Assembly: GCA_964250615.1 (NCBI GenBank)
Contig: CAXUGM010000002.1
Strand: one strand, 5' to 3'
Source: Blautia sp900556555
GTDB lineage: Bacteria > Bacillota > Clostridia > Lachnospirales > Lachnospiraceae
Length of the DNA stretch: 64,000 bases
Every line of letters begins with the position of its first letter. Position 1 is the stretch's first letter. This document shows positions 12,108 to 21,363 of this stretch, piece after piece. A model generated the notes under the pieces. It made no database searches. It had not been told where the DNA came from and saw nothing but the letters and a program-made list of their open reading frames with translations. The position numbers were made by a program, and so were the translations under genes.

Positions 12108-13001
12108 TTACCGGATATGGACATCCATCTGCGGAAATGGAATTTCAATGTTCTCTGCGTCAAAAGCCAACTTAATCTCTTCATTCAAACGCCACTTTGT
12201 AGGCCAGTATTGATCCGTGCTGACCCATGCTCTTAGTCCGAGCATGATTCCACTAGATCCCAGTTCATCCACAAACACCTGCATCTCCTGATCCGATAAA
12301 ATGTTCTCGTCTTCATGAAGCAAACGTTCCAGAATTCCTTTTGCCTTCTTTAAATCCGCAGAGTATGCAATCTCTACTTTTATTTCCAGTTTTCTCTGGT
12401 CTCTTGCCGTCACATTCACGATGCTTGCACTGGTAAGATTGCCGTTAGGAATGGTGATTCTCCTGTTGTCCACAGTAGATAATGTGGTGTAAAACAAATC
12501 TATTTTTACAACAGTTCCCTCCTGTTTATCCGTGCATTCAATAATGTAATCACCTATGCTGAAAGGTCTTAAAATCAGAATGATCACACCGCCTGCCAAG
12601 TTGGACAATCCACCCTGCAGTGCAAGACCGATAGCAACACCACTGGAAGCCAGCAACGCTGCAATCGACGACTCTTTCACACCAAAGCTTGTAGCTATGG
12701 TAATAATCAAAAGTCCATATAAAGCGGCTTTTACAAACGAAGATACAAATTGGGTAACCCCGGTATCTGCATTTGCTTTTTTCATTGACATTACAATAAA
12801 TTTGCAAAGTTTATGGATGAGTTTGCTGGCAATGATATAGACCAAAATTGCCAGCAGCACTCTTCCTGCAAAGTTCCCTATCAGGGGAAGTTTGCTCTCC
12901 CAGTAATCCCAGGTAACAAACTTATCAAAAAACCCCTGGACACCTTCTTTCTCCAGGGTTTCTCCTACTTCACCAAGTACATCTGCTAAAATAATATTCA
13001 T
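12108..13001 (-). CDS. mscS: Small-conductance mechanosensitive channel MscS
   Basis: A 297-residue MscS-family channel that releases solutes on hypo-osmotic shock. After an amphipathic N-terminus come three membrane helices (about 45-65, 88-105, 112-145). The last, pore-lining helix carries the Gly/Ala pattern SSGVAIGLALQGGLSNLAGG followed by the signature LRPFSIGDYI. The C-terminal cytosolic vestibule (about 160-297) completes the standard MscS length. It is a single gene, with the satellite inserted beyond its 3' end. Confidence 0.93.
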   Translation of the reverse strand: MNIILADVLGEVGETLEKEGVQGFFDKFVTWDYWESKLPLIGNFAGRVLLAILVYIIASKLIHKLCKFIVMSMKKANADTGVTQFVSSFVKAALYGLLIITIATSFGVKESSIAALLASSGVAIGLALQGGLSNLAGGVIILILRPFSIGDYIIECTDKQEGTVVKIDLFYTTLSTVDNRRITIPNGNLTSASIVNVTARDQRKLEIKVEIAYSADLKKAKGILERLLHEDENILSDQEMQVFVDELGSSGIMLGLRAWVSTDQYWPTKWRLNEEIKLAFDAENIEIPFPQMDVHIR

Positions 13002-13021
13002 ACATTCCGTCCTTTAAAGCA

Positions 13022-13057
13022 GGGCTGACGCAAAAATCAAATTTGCTGCGTCAGCCC
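13022..13057. terminator. Terminator between glgB and mscS
   Basis: An 11-bp stem GGGCTGACGCA (13022-13032) with TGCGTCAGCCC (13047-13057), with T-rich flanks on the + side. It most likely ends glgB transcription. Confidence 0.75.
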
Positions 13058-13080
13058 TTTTCTTATGCTGTTTTATATCA

Positions 13081-15558
13081 TTATTTCTGTTTCTTTGTTC
13101 TCACAGATTTTTTCACTGTTTTCTGTGCCTTTTGTTCTGCTGGTTTTTCTACTGCTTTCTCTTCTGTTTTTGCTTCTGTTTTTTCGGTCTTTTTGACCTC
13201 TTCCTTCACTGTCTTCTCAGTTTTTGCTTCGTACTTTTGTACTTCCTGCTGATGTTCTGCTTCCATTTTTTCCTGGATTTCTTTTCTCACCTTTGAGATC
13301 TTTGGAGCCTTTTCTTCTGTCTTCTTTTCTGCCTTTTTTGTTTCATTTTTTGTATAAGAGAAAATCTGTACAGAAAGAGGAGCAACATTAATCACAATAG
13401 AGTTTTTGCGTTCATCACATTCTTCTTTCTTAGAAGCTTTTACTCTTGCATTTACCAGTCCGCTGCCACCGAATTTCTTTGCGTCACTGTTAAAGATTTC
13501 TTTATACTTACCAGGATATGGTACACCCATCTGATATTTTTCATAAGCCACATCAGAGAAATTACATACAAATACCAGTGTAGATTCTCGTTTTTTCCCT
13601 TTTCTGATAAAGGTGAGCATGCTCTTATCATATGCCATATGATTGATCCACTCAAATCCCACAGGGTCATAATCAATCTCATACAATGCCGGCTGCTCTT
13701 TGTACAGCTTCCACATTTCTTTCATGTAATCCTGCATCTGCTGATGCTCTTTTTCTTCCAGAAGATTCCAATCCAGTCCCCTCTGCTCAGACCATTCTCT
13801 CTCCTGAGCAAATTCCTGTCCCATAAAGAGCAGTTTTTTTCCTGGATGACCCAGCATAAAACCGTAGGCTGCTCTTAAATTCGCCAGTTTCTTTTCTTTC
13901 TCTCCCGGCATTTTATTGAGCAGGGAACCTTTACCATGCACTACCTCGTCATGAGACAAACTCAGAAGGAATTTTTCACTGTAAGCATACACCATACTGA
14001 AAGTAAGCTCATCATGAGCACCGCCCCTGAACAGCGGATCTTTGCTCATATAATCAATGAAATCATTCATCCATCCCATGTTCCATTTATAGTCAAAACC
14101 CAGCCCGTCATCGTCTACCTTGCCTGTAATCTTCGGCCATGCAGTAGATTCCTCTGCGATCAGCAGGGCATCCGGATGCTGCTTTTTAAAAATAGAATTC
14201 AGGTGCTTCAAGAATTCTATGGCTTCCAGATTTTCATTTCCGCCGTAAATATTTGCTACCCATTCTCCGTCATTCTTTCCGTAATCCAGATACAGCATAG
14301 AAGCCACTGCATCCATGCGGATACCATCTGCATGGTATTTTTCAATCCAGAACAATGCATTGGAAATCAGGAAATTCTTCACCTGGGGGCTTCCGTAATT
14401 GTAGATCAGTGTACCCCAGTGCGGGTGCATTCCCTGTCTTGGATCTAGATGCTCATACAGACAGGTACCATCAAAGTTTGATAACCCAAAAGTATCCTTC
14501 GGGAAGTGTGCAGGAACCCAGTCCAAGATCACGCCGATTTCCTGCTGATGCATGTAATCAATGAAATACATAAAATCTTCACAGCTTCCATATCTGCTGG
14601 TGGGTGCATAATAACCAGTCACCTGATATCCCCAGGACTCATCCAGCGGATGCTCCATAACAGGCATCAGTTCCACATGCGTATAGCCCATATCTTTCAC
14701 ATATGCAGCCAGCATAGGGGCAATTTCCCTGTAATTATAGAACGGCCTGTCTTCTCCCTCTGGCTTTCTCCAGGAGCCCAGATGCATTTCATAAACAGCC
14801 ATTGGTTTCTTTTCATCATGAAGATGTTTTCTGTCTTTCATCCACTGGGCATCCCCCCAGTGATACTGGGTCAAATCCGCCACAACAGACGCTGTGTTTG
14901 GCCGCATCTCTGCCTCATTTCCATAAGGGTCTGATTTTAAATATACAAGAGAACCTTTTGCTTTAATTTCATACTTATATAATGCACCTGGCTTCAATCC
15001 AGGAATGAACAGCTCGTAGATTCCAGAATTGTCCAGACGGTTCATCTGATGTATCCTTCCATCCCATTGATTGAAATCTCCTACCACACTGACACGCATG
15101 GCATTTGGTGCCCAAACGGCAAAGTACACCCCTGCAACACCGTTTATTTTCATCGGATGAGCACCTAATTTCTCGTAAATCTGATAGCAGATTCCTGCAT
15201 TAAACTGCTGCTCTTCCTCTGGTGTGATCTGATTTTCAAATGCATAGGGATCATAAAATTTCACTGTTTTTTTCTCATTATTTTCTTCATATTCTGCTTC
15301 CAATTTGTATTTCGGAATCTTATCTCCCGGAATCAATACAGAGAAAAATCCTGCCTCATCTTCCATCACCATATCGAAATCCTGCTTCCCTCTTCCCAGA
15401 AGCACCTTAACCCGCTGTACCCCCGGCAGGAAACACTGAATCAAAATCCCGTCTTCTGTCACTCTCGGACCTAAAATCTTTTTCGGCTCACTTTCTTCAG
15501 AATATACTACTGCTTCTATTTCGGCCCAATCCATCATTTCATATAATCTATCGGACAT
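13081..15558 (-). CDS. glgB: 1,4-alpha-glucan branching enzyme with charged C-terminal tail
   Basis: Transfers glucan segments to make alpha-1,6 branches in glycogen. An N-terminal carbohydrate-binding region, a CBM48 domain (about 120-220) and a GH13 catalytic barrel (about 240-620) are visible. Likely nucleophile is Asp near 415 (GIRMDAVASM), acid/base Glu near 468 (LIAEEST), and the transition-state Asp near 534 (SLSHDEVVHG). At 825 residues it is about 90 longer than usual: after the C-terminal beta domain comes a Lys/Glu/Thr-rich low-complexity tail (about 735-825) of unknown role. No other glg genes are adjacent. AAAGGAGG precedes the ATG. Confidence 0.93.
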   Translation of the reverse strand: MSDRLYEMMDWAEIEAVVYSEESEPKKILGPRVTEDGILIQCFLPGVQRVKVLLGRGKQDFDMVMEDEAGFFSVLIPGDKIPKYKLEAEYEENNEKKTVKFYDPYAFENQITPEEEQQFNAGICYQIYEKLGAHPMKINGVAGVYFAVWAPNAMRVSVVGDFNQWDGRIHQMNRLDNSGIYELFIPGLKPGALYKYEIKAKGSLVYLKSDPYGNEAEMRPNTASVVADLTQYHWGDAQWMKDRKHLHDEKKPMAVYEMHLGSWRKPEGEDRPFYNYREIAPMLAAYVKDMGYTHVELMPVMEHPLDESWGYQVTGYYAPTSRYGSCEDFMYFIDYMHQQEIGVILDWVPAHFPKDTFGLSNFDGTCLYEHLDPRQGMHPHWGTLIYNYGSPQVKNFLISNALFWIEKYHADGIRMDAVASMLYLDYGKNDGEWVANIYGGNENLEAIEFLKHLNSIFKKQHPDALLIAEESTAWPKITGKVDDDGLGFDYKWNMGWMNDFIDYMSKDPLFRGGAHDELTFSMVYAYSEKFLLSLSHDEVVHGKGSLLNKMPGEKEKKLANLRAAYGFMLGHPGKKLLFMGQEFAQEREWSEQRGLDWNLLEEKEHQQMQDYMKEMWKLYKEQPALYEIDYDPVGFEWINHMAYDKSMLTFIRKGKKRESTLVFVCNFSDVAYEKYQMGVPYPGKYKEIFNSDAKKFGGSGLVNARVKASKKEECDERKNSIVINVAPLSVQIFSYTKNETKKAEKKTEEKAPKISKVRKEIQEKMEAEHQQEVQKYEAKTEKTVKEEVKKTEKTEAKTEEKAVEKPAEQKAQKTVKKSVRTKKQK

Positions 15559-15670
15559 AATCTGACCCTCCTTTTTTTTATTTTATCATCAAATAATTCT
15601 ATTGTAAAGCTATTCAACTTTCCGCATCACATATATTTTGCATAATTTTTGTTTTTTATCTACAAAATCA

Positions 15671-15699
15671 TTGTGCATTTTCCATATATCTAGTATAAT
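15671..15699 (+). promoter_or_regulatory. Promoter of the hydrogenase operon
   Basis: TTGTGC (15671-15676), 17 bp, TATAAT (15694-15699), about 54 bp before the first ATG. No operator-like palindrome is obvious. Confidence 0.75.
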
Positions 15700-15752
15700 G
15701 TAAGTAACTTCGCTTAGAGAGGTTTACTATCAAATGAGGAGGTAACAAAAGC

Positions 15753-16232
15753 ATGCTTGACCAAAGTTATTATGAAAAGGCTGATGAGATAATTGAATTC
15801 TATGGCCGCAAAGCAAGCTCTTTAATTCCCATTATGCAGGACATTCAGGCCGAATATCGTTATCTGCCCGGTGAATTACTGACTTATGTAGCAAAAGAAA
15901 TCGGGGTTCGTGAGGCAAAAGCCTACAGTGTAGCAACCTTCTATGAGAATTTTTCTTTTGAACCCAAGGGAAAATACATCATCAAGGTCTGTGACGGAAC
16001 CGCCTGCCACGTCCGCAAATCCCTTCCGATTCTGGAAGCCCTGCAAAAAGAACTGGGACTTAGCAAAAAGAAACACACCACAGACGATATGCTTTTTACA
16101 GTAGAGACTGTTTCCTGTCTCGGAGCCTGTGGACTGGCACCTACCATGACCGTGAACAATGAGGTGCATCCATCTATGACTCCTGAAAAAGCTCTGGGAC
16201 TAATCGCACAACTGAGAGGTGAAAATGTATGA
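15753..16232 (+). CDS. hydC: NADH-dependent bifurcating hydrogenase, NuoE-like subunit
   Basis: A 159-residue thioredoxin-like [2Fe-2S] subunit related to NuoE/HydC/HndA. Cluster ligands are visible as CDGTAC (about 87-92) and CLGAC (about 128-132), the CxxxxC...CxxxC pattern. It passes electrons between the flavin subunit and the rest of the hydrogenase. First gene of hydCBA, with AGGAGG before ATG 15753. Its stop overlaps the start of the next gene as ATGA. Confidence 0.92.
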   Translation: MLDQSYYEKADEIIEFYGRKASSLIPIMQDIQAEYRYLPGELLTYVAKEIGVREAKAYSVATFYENFSFEPKGKYIIKVCDGTACHVRKSLPILEALQKELGLSKKKHTTDDMLFTVETVSCLGACGLAPTMTVNNEVHPSMTPEKALGLIAQLRGENV

Positions 16233-18103
16233 TAATTGAAAACAGAGATGCATTATTAAAAGAACGGGAAGCAGCCCAAAAAGAGATTAACTCTTACAAC
16301 TGCCGGATTCTTGTCTGCGCAGGAACAGGATGTATTGCCTCCGGTTCTGAAAAGATATATCAGAAATTGGCAGAATTGTGCAAAGACGCTGAGGGTGTAT
16401 CCGTAGAATTCCAGAAAGATGTTCCCCATATCGGCACTGTAAAGACAGGATGTCAGGGAATCTGCGAATTAGGACCTCTGGTTCGGATCGAGCCTCTCCA
16501 TGTTCAGTACGTTCAGGTAAAAGAAGAGGACTGTATGGAAATTTTCCAGCGCTCTGTACTGAATAACGAACCGGTTGAACGTTTATTTTATAAGAAAAAC
16601 GGAGAAAGCTTCGCTTCTCCTGATGAAATTCCTTTCATCGCAAAACAGACCAGGATTGTCTTGGAAAACTGCGGCAAATTCGATGCGGAATCTTTAGATG
16701 AATACATAGCTTCTGGTGGATATGACGCTCTTGCGAAAGCTCTTTTTGACATGACTCCGGAAGAAATTCTTGACGAAGTAGATAAATCTAAACTCCGCGG
16801 ACGCGGCGGCGGTGGATTCCCTGCCGGAAGAAAATGGAAACAGGTGGCAGCACATAAAGATGTAAAAGAGCATTATGTGGTATGCAACGGTGACGAAGGT
16901 GACCCCGGTGCATTCATGGACGGAAGTGTTATGGAAGGTGATCCATACCGCCTGATCGAAGGTATGACCATAGCAGCTTATGCAGTAGGTGCACAGGAGG
17001 GTTATATTTATGTACGTGCAGAGTATCCTCTCTCTGTTGCCAGACTCCGTAAGGCCATCCGCCAGGCAGAAGAAAAAGGTCTCTTAGGTGAAAACATTAT
17101 GGGAACCGGCTTTTCTTTCCATATGCACATCAACCGTGGAGCCGGTGCATTCGTATGCGGAGAAGGCTCTGCCCTTACTGCTTCTATCGAAGGTGACCGC
17201 GGTATGCCCCGTGTAAAACCGCCTCGTACTGTAGATAAAGGTCTTTGGGCGAAACCTACGGTTTTAAATAACGTAGAAACCTTTGCCAATGTTCCGGGTA
17301 TTGTTATGAAAGGTGCTGACTGGTTTAAAACAATCGGTACGGAGGGAAGCCCTGGAACAAAAACCTTCTCTATCACCGGAGCCATTGAGAATACAGGCCT
17401 GATCGAAGTTCCTATGGGAACTACACTGCGGGAAATCATTTATGATATCGGCGGCGGCATCAAAGGCGGCGGAGATTTCAAGGCAATCCAGATTGGCGGT
17501 CCATCCGGCGGATGTCTGACCAAAGACCATCTGGATTTAGGACTGGACTTTGATACAGTTAAAAAATACAATGCAATCATGGGTTCCGGTGGTCTGGTTG
17601 TCATGGATGAAAACACCTGTATGGTAGAGGTTGCACGTTTCTTCATGAGCTTCACCCAGAGAGAATCCTGTGGTAAATGTGTCCCATGCCGTGAAGGTAC
17701 GAAACGTATGCTGGAAATTCTGGAACGTATCGTAAACGGAGAAGGAAAACTGGAAGATCTGGATACCCTGGAAGAACTGGCAACCATGGTCAAGAGCATG
17801 GCTCTTTGCGGTCTTGGTAAGAGTGCCCCGCTTCCTGTTATCAGTACCCTGAAGACCTTCCGCAAGGAATATGAACAGCACATTCTGGAACACAAGTGTG
17901 TTGCCAAGAACTGTACTGCCATGAGAAAGTATGTGATCAATCCTGAATTTTGTAAGGGCTGCGGCAAATGTGCGAAGAACTGTCCTGTGGGAGCAATTAC
18001 CGGTGTGCGTAAGGAAGCTTACCATATCAATCCAAATCTCTGTATTAAGTGCGATGCCTGCCGGGAAAATTGTGCATTTGATGCAGTTTATGTTGAATAT
18101 TAG
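16229..18103 (+). CDS. hydB: NADH-dependent bifurcating hydrogenase, NuoF-like flavin subunit
   Basis: A 624-residue NuoF-type subunit that binds NAD(H) and FMN and is the likely site of electron bifurcation between NADH and ferredoxin. An N-terminal thioredoxin-like [2Fe-2S] domain (about 20-110) carries CAGTGC and CQGIC. The NuoF core contains the Gly-rich NADH loop GRGGGGFPAGRKW (about 190). A [4Fe-4S] motif, ESCGKCVPCREGT, lies near 480. Two C-terminal ferredoxin clusters read CKGCGKCAKNC and CIKCDACRENC (about 575-615). Length and domain order match HydB/HndC of clostridia. Confidence 0.95.
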   Translation: MIIENRDALLKEREAAQKEINSYNCRILVCAGTGCIASGSEKIYQKLAELCKDAEGVSVEFQKDVPHIGTVKTGCQGICELGPLVRIEPLHVQYVQVKEEDCMEIFQRSVLNNEPVERLFYKKNGESFASPDEIPFIAKQTRIVLENCGKFDAESLDEYIASGGYDALAKALFDMTPEEILDEVDKSKLRGRGGGGFPAGRKWKQVAAHKDVKEHYVVCNGDEGDPGAFMDGSVMEGDPYRLIEGMTIAAYAVGAQEGYIYVRAEYPLSVARLRKAIRQAEEKGLLGENIMGTGFSFHMHINRGAGAFVCGEGSALTASIEGDRGMPRVKPPRTVDKGLWAKPTVLNNVETFANVPGIVMKGADWFKTIGTEGSPGTKTFSITGAIENTGLIEVPMGTTLREIIYDIGGGIKGGGDFKAIQIGGPSGGCLTKDHLDLGLDFDTVKKYNAIMGSGGLVVMDENTCMVEVARFFMSFTQRESCGKCVPCREGTKRMLEILERIVNGEGKLEDLDTLEELATMVKSMALCGLGKSAPLPVISTLKTFRKEYEQHILEHKCVAKNCTAMRKYVINPEFCKGCGKCAKNCPVGAITGVRKEAYHINPNLCIKCDACRENCAFDAVYVEY

Positions 18104-18114
18104 GAGGGCTTATT

Positions 18115-19803
18115 ATGGGATTTATGACTATAGACGGCAGAAAAGTGGAATTTACAGATGAGAAAAATGTCCTTTCTGTCATTCGTAATGCTGGCATCAA
18201 TCTGCCTACCCTTTGCTATCATTCTGAGGTTTCTACCTTCGGTGCCTGTCGTTTGTGTACCGTAGAAGATGACAGAGGCCGCACCTTTGCTTCCTGCTCA
18301 GAAGAACCAAGAGATGGCATGGTGATTTACACAAACTCCGGTAAGATCAAACGTTACCGTAAATTGATTGTAGAGCTGCTTCTCTCCGCCCACTGCCGTG
18401 ACTGTACTACCTGTGTCAAGAGCGGTGAATGTGTTCTTCAGGATCTTGCTCACAAAATGAACATTACCACAGTACGCTTCCAGAATACCAGAGAGCAGCG
18501 TCCTTTAGATACCAGCTCTCCTGCTCTGGTGCGTGACCCAAATAAATGTATTCTCTGCGGTGACTGTGTCCGTGCCTGCAGCGAAATCCAGGGACTTGGT
18601 GTACTTGGTTTTGCTTTCCGTGGAACAGACGCTATGGTTATGCCTGCTTTTGACAAACCACTGGCAGCTACAGACTGTGTAAGCTGCGGCCAGTGCCGTG
18701 TATATTGTCCGACTGGTGCTATCAGCATCAAAACGCACATGGATGAAGTGTGGGATGCCATTGCAGATCCGGATACCCGGGTTGTGGCTCAGATTGCCCC
18801 TGCTGTCCGTGTGGCTGTTGGTGATGCTTTCGGACTTACCAAGGGCAACAGTGTCATGGGAAAAATCGTTGCGGTACTGCACCGTATGGGCTTTGACGAA
18901 GTATATGATACTGCTTTTTCCGCAGACCTTACCATTATGGAAGAATCCAAGGAATTCCTGGAACGTGTGGGAACAGGGGAAAATCTTCCATTATTTACCT
19001 CCTGCTGTCCTGCATGGGTAAAATTCCTCTGCGACCAGTATCCGGAATACAAAGAAAACCTTTCTACCTGCCGTTCTCCACAGGGAATGTTCTCAGCAGT
19101 CATTAAGGAATACTACCGTGGCTACGAAAAGAACCAGGGCAAGAAAACTTTTGTGGTTTCTATCATGCCTTGTACTGCTAAAAAGATGGAAATTCTCCGT
19201 CCTAACAGTTTTACTAAAGGAGAACAGGATACCGATGTAGTTATCACTACAACAGAATTAATCCGTATGATCAAAAACTCCGGCATCGAATTCCAGACTC
19301 TGGTACCGGAAGCATGTGATATGCCGTTTGGTTTCGGTTCCGGTGCTGGTGTTATCTTCGGTGTTACCGGCGGTGTTACAGAAGCTATGCTCCGCCGTTT
19401 CGCCGACAAACACGACAAGGCAACCATGGATACCGTAGCTGAATCCGGTGCAAGAGGAGAAGACGGTATCAAAGAATTCTCTGTCACCTACAAAGGTATT
19501 CCTCTGAATGTCTGTGTTGCCAGTGGACTGGCAAACGCACGTACTGTAATGGAAAACATTAAAAGCGGCAAAAAACATTATCACATTGTGGAAATTATGG
19601 CATGCCGCAGAGGATGTATCATGGGCGGCGGACAGCCTCCGAGAGCCGGAAACCGTACGAAGATGGCAAGAAGCGAAGGTCTGTATCAGGCTGATAACAT
19701 CACAAGCATCCGCAAGGCAGATGAGAATCCATTGATTATGTCTCTGTATGATGGCCTACTGAAAGGAAAAGTACATGAACTGCTTCATGTAGATGGATAT
19801 TAA
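18115..19803 (+). CDS. hydA: [FeFe] hydrogenase catalytic subunit
   Basis: A 562-residue M3-type [FeFe] hydrogenase that reduces protons to H2 at the H-cluster. An N-terminal plant-type [2Fe-2S] domain is followed by the His-Cys3 cluster (HCRDCTTCVKSGEC), two ferredoxin clusters (CILCGDCVRAC, CVSCGQCRVYC), and the H-cluster motifs TSCCPAW (L1), MPCTAKK (L2) and MACRRGCIMGGG (L3). A small C-terminal domain closes the protein. Third gene of the operon, 11 bp after hydB, with an AGGAGG site. With hydC and hydB it forms the trimer that reoxidises NADH plus reduced ferredoxin during fermentation. Maturation genes hydE/F/G are not in the window. Confidence 0.97.
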   Translation: MGFMTIDGRKVEFTDEKNVLSVIRNAGINLPTLCYHSEVSTFGACRLCTVEDDRGRTFASCSEEPRDGMVIYTNSGKIKRYRKLIVELLLSAHCRDCTTCVKSGECVLQDLAHKMNITTVRFQNTREQRPLDTSSPALVRDPNKCILCGDCVRACSEIQGLGVLGFAFRGTDAMVMPAFDKPLAATDCVSCGQCRVYCPTGAISIKTHMDEVWDAIADPDTRVVAQIAPAVRVAVGDAFGLTKGNSVMGKIVAVLHRMGFDEVYDTAFSADLTIMEESKEFLERVGTGENLPLFTSCCPAWVKFLCDQYPEYKENLSTCRSPQGMFSAVIKEYYRGYEKNQGKKTFVVSIMPCTAKKMEILRPNSFTKGEQDTDVVITTTELIRMIKNSGIEFQTLVPEACDMPFGFGSGAGVIFGVTGGVTEAMLRRFADKHDKATMDTVAESGARGEDGIKEFSVTYKGIPLNVCVASGLANARTVMENIKSGKKHYHIVEIMACRRGCIMGGGQPPRAGNRTKMARSEGLYQADNITSIRKADENPLIMSLYDGLLKGKVHELLHVDGY

Positions 19804-19811
19804 AAAATAAA

Positions 19812-19866
19812 AATTGCCCCGTGAAAAGTGCCCAGAATATTCTGACATGCCTTTCACGGGGCAATT
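19812..19866. terminator. Bidirectional terminator, hydA / DUF1015 gene
   Basis: A 15-bp perfect stem AATTGCCCCGTGAAA (19812-19826) with its complement at 19852-19866 lies between two convergent genes, with AT-rich flanks on both sides. Confidence 0.9.
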
Positions 19867-19867
19867 A

Positions 19868-21103
19868 TTAGATTCTATGGATAAATAACCCGCTGCGGAG
19901 TTTTGGCTCAAACCAGGTAGATTTCGGCGGCATCAGCCTTCCTTCATCTGCTGTTTTCATCAATTCTTCCATGCTGGTAGGATACAGGGAAAACGCCACC
20001 TGACAGTCCTCCTGCACTCTTTTTTCCAATTCGGAAAGTCCCCGGATTCCTCCGATAAAGTCAATTCTTGGGTCTGCTCCCGGGTTCCGAATCCCAAGCA
20101 CTGGATTCAGAAGATGATTCTGGAGAATCGAAACATCCAGCCCTTCCACAGCATCCTTTGATGTGTACTCTGGCTTAATCTCCAGCCGGTACCAGGTTTC
20201 TCCCAAATACATTCCGAACACACCTTTTTTGTCTGGCCTGACCTGCTCGGTACCTTTGTCTTCTACCGAAAAACACGTATTTATCTTCTGCAAAAATTCT
20301 GCTTCTGTATAACCATTTAAGTCCTTAACAACCCTGTTATAATCCAGAATCTTCAATTCATCACAGGAGAATAGTGTGCAAAGAAAATAGTTAAATTCTT
20401 CTGTTCCCTGATAATCAGGATGTTCCTTACGTTTTTTCAATCCTGCTTTGATGGCAGAAGCTGCACGGTGATGCCCGTCTGCAATATAGATGCTGTCCAT
20501 CTTCTGAAATAAAGCTGAAATCTTGTCTATGGTAAGGCGGTCTTCTATAACCCATACTTTGTGGGAAATCCCATCGTCAGAAAAAAAACTATAAACAGGA
20601 TGGGTTCTCTTCTTTATCTCTATCAGCCTGCGAAGCTCCGGCTGGGAGCGGTATGCCAGAAAAATAGGGCCAGTCTGTGCCTGGCATGTCTGGACATGAC
20701 GGATACGGTCCTCCTCTTTCTCCGGTTTTGTATTTTCATGACGTTTAATCACCTGGTTCAAGTAGTCATCTATGGATACACACGCTACAATTCCTGTCTG
20801 GCTGTGTCCTTCACTTCCAAGCTCATACAAGTAAAAGCACTCCTTCTGCTCCTCACAGAAGATTCCTTCATCCAGCATTCCCCACATGGTTTTTGCTGCC
20901 TGTTCATAAACCTCAGGGGCATACATATCCTGATGCTCCGGGAACTGTGTCTCCGGGCGGTCAATTTTTAAAAAGGACATAGGATGCTGTTCCACTTCTT
21001 TTTTTGCTTCTGCCCTGTTATACACATCATAAGGGAGTGCTGCAACATCGGCCGCATAAGCCGCTTTTGGCCTCACTGCACGAAAGGGTTTGATATTTGC
21101 CAT
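19868..21103 (-). CDS. DUF1015 family protein of the serine cluster
   Basis: A 411-residue DUF1015 protein (MANIKPFRAVRPKAAYAADV...), recognised by PYDVYNR near the N-terminus and the IYIADGHHRAASA motif in the middle. The family is cytosolic and often encoded next to serA/serC in clostridia; its biochemical role is not settled, although a kinase or nucleotide-related role has been suggested. ATG 21103 is chosen because AAAGGAGG lies just before it; an upstream reading adds 30 residues of no family likeness. It follows serA in the same direction, beyond a terminator. Confidence 0.85.
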   Translation of the reverse strand: MANIKPFRAVRPKAAYAADVAALPYDVYNRAEAKKEVEQHPMSFLKIDRPETQFPEHQDMYAPEVYEQAAKTMWGMLDEGIFCEEQKECFYLYELGSEGHSQTGIVACVSIDDYLNQVIKRHENTKPEKEEDRIRHVQTCQAQTGPIFLAYRSQPELRRLIEIKKRTHPVYSFFSDDGISHKVWVIEDRLTIDKISALFQKMDSIYIADGHHRAASAIKAGLKKRKEHPDYQGTEEFNYFLCTLFSCDELKILDYNRVVKDLNGYTEAEFLQKINTCFSVEDKGTEQVRPDKKGVFGMYLGETWYRLEIKPEYTSKDAVEGLDVSILQNHLLNPVLGIRNPGADPRIDFIGGIRGLSELEKRVQEDCQVAFSLYPTSMEELMKTADEGRLMPPKSTWFEPKLRSGLFIHRI

Positions 21104-21313
21104 ATCTATAACCTCCTTTTGCTTCATTTTATTCTTTTGCGGATGCTCTCCGCTGTTTTCTGGATTTTCCTGTGGTTCCGCTTTACAGAACACAGGATTT
21201 TCATGAGCTTTAAGCTCTTTTGAAAAGCACTTTTCTTTCTTTTTTTCATAATTCTGCTCCGGTCTTTTTCATAAAACACTTTTGTATTATATCATGTCTT
21301 ACGAAAAAAAACT

Positions 21314-21350
21314 ACAGCCCTGCCGCAGGAAACCTCTGCAGCAAGGCTGT
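21314..21350 (-). terminator. Terminator after serA
   Basis: ACAGCC and inner arms pair with GGCTGT on the minus strand and are followed by TAGTTTTTTTT. It separates serA from the DUF1015 gene. Confidence 0.8.
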
Positions 21351-21363
21351 CTCTTTTTGCCTG

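Noticed and set aside
17440..17967. Long antisense open frame inside hydB
   Set aside because: It lies on the strand opposite a certain gene, has no ribosome site and no family likeness; a shadow of codon bias.
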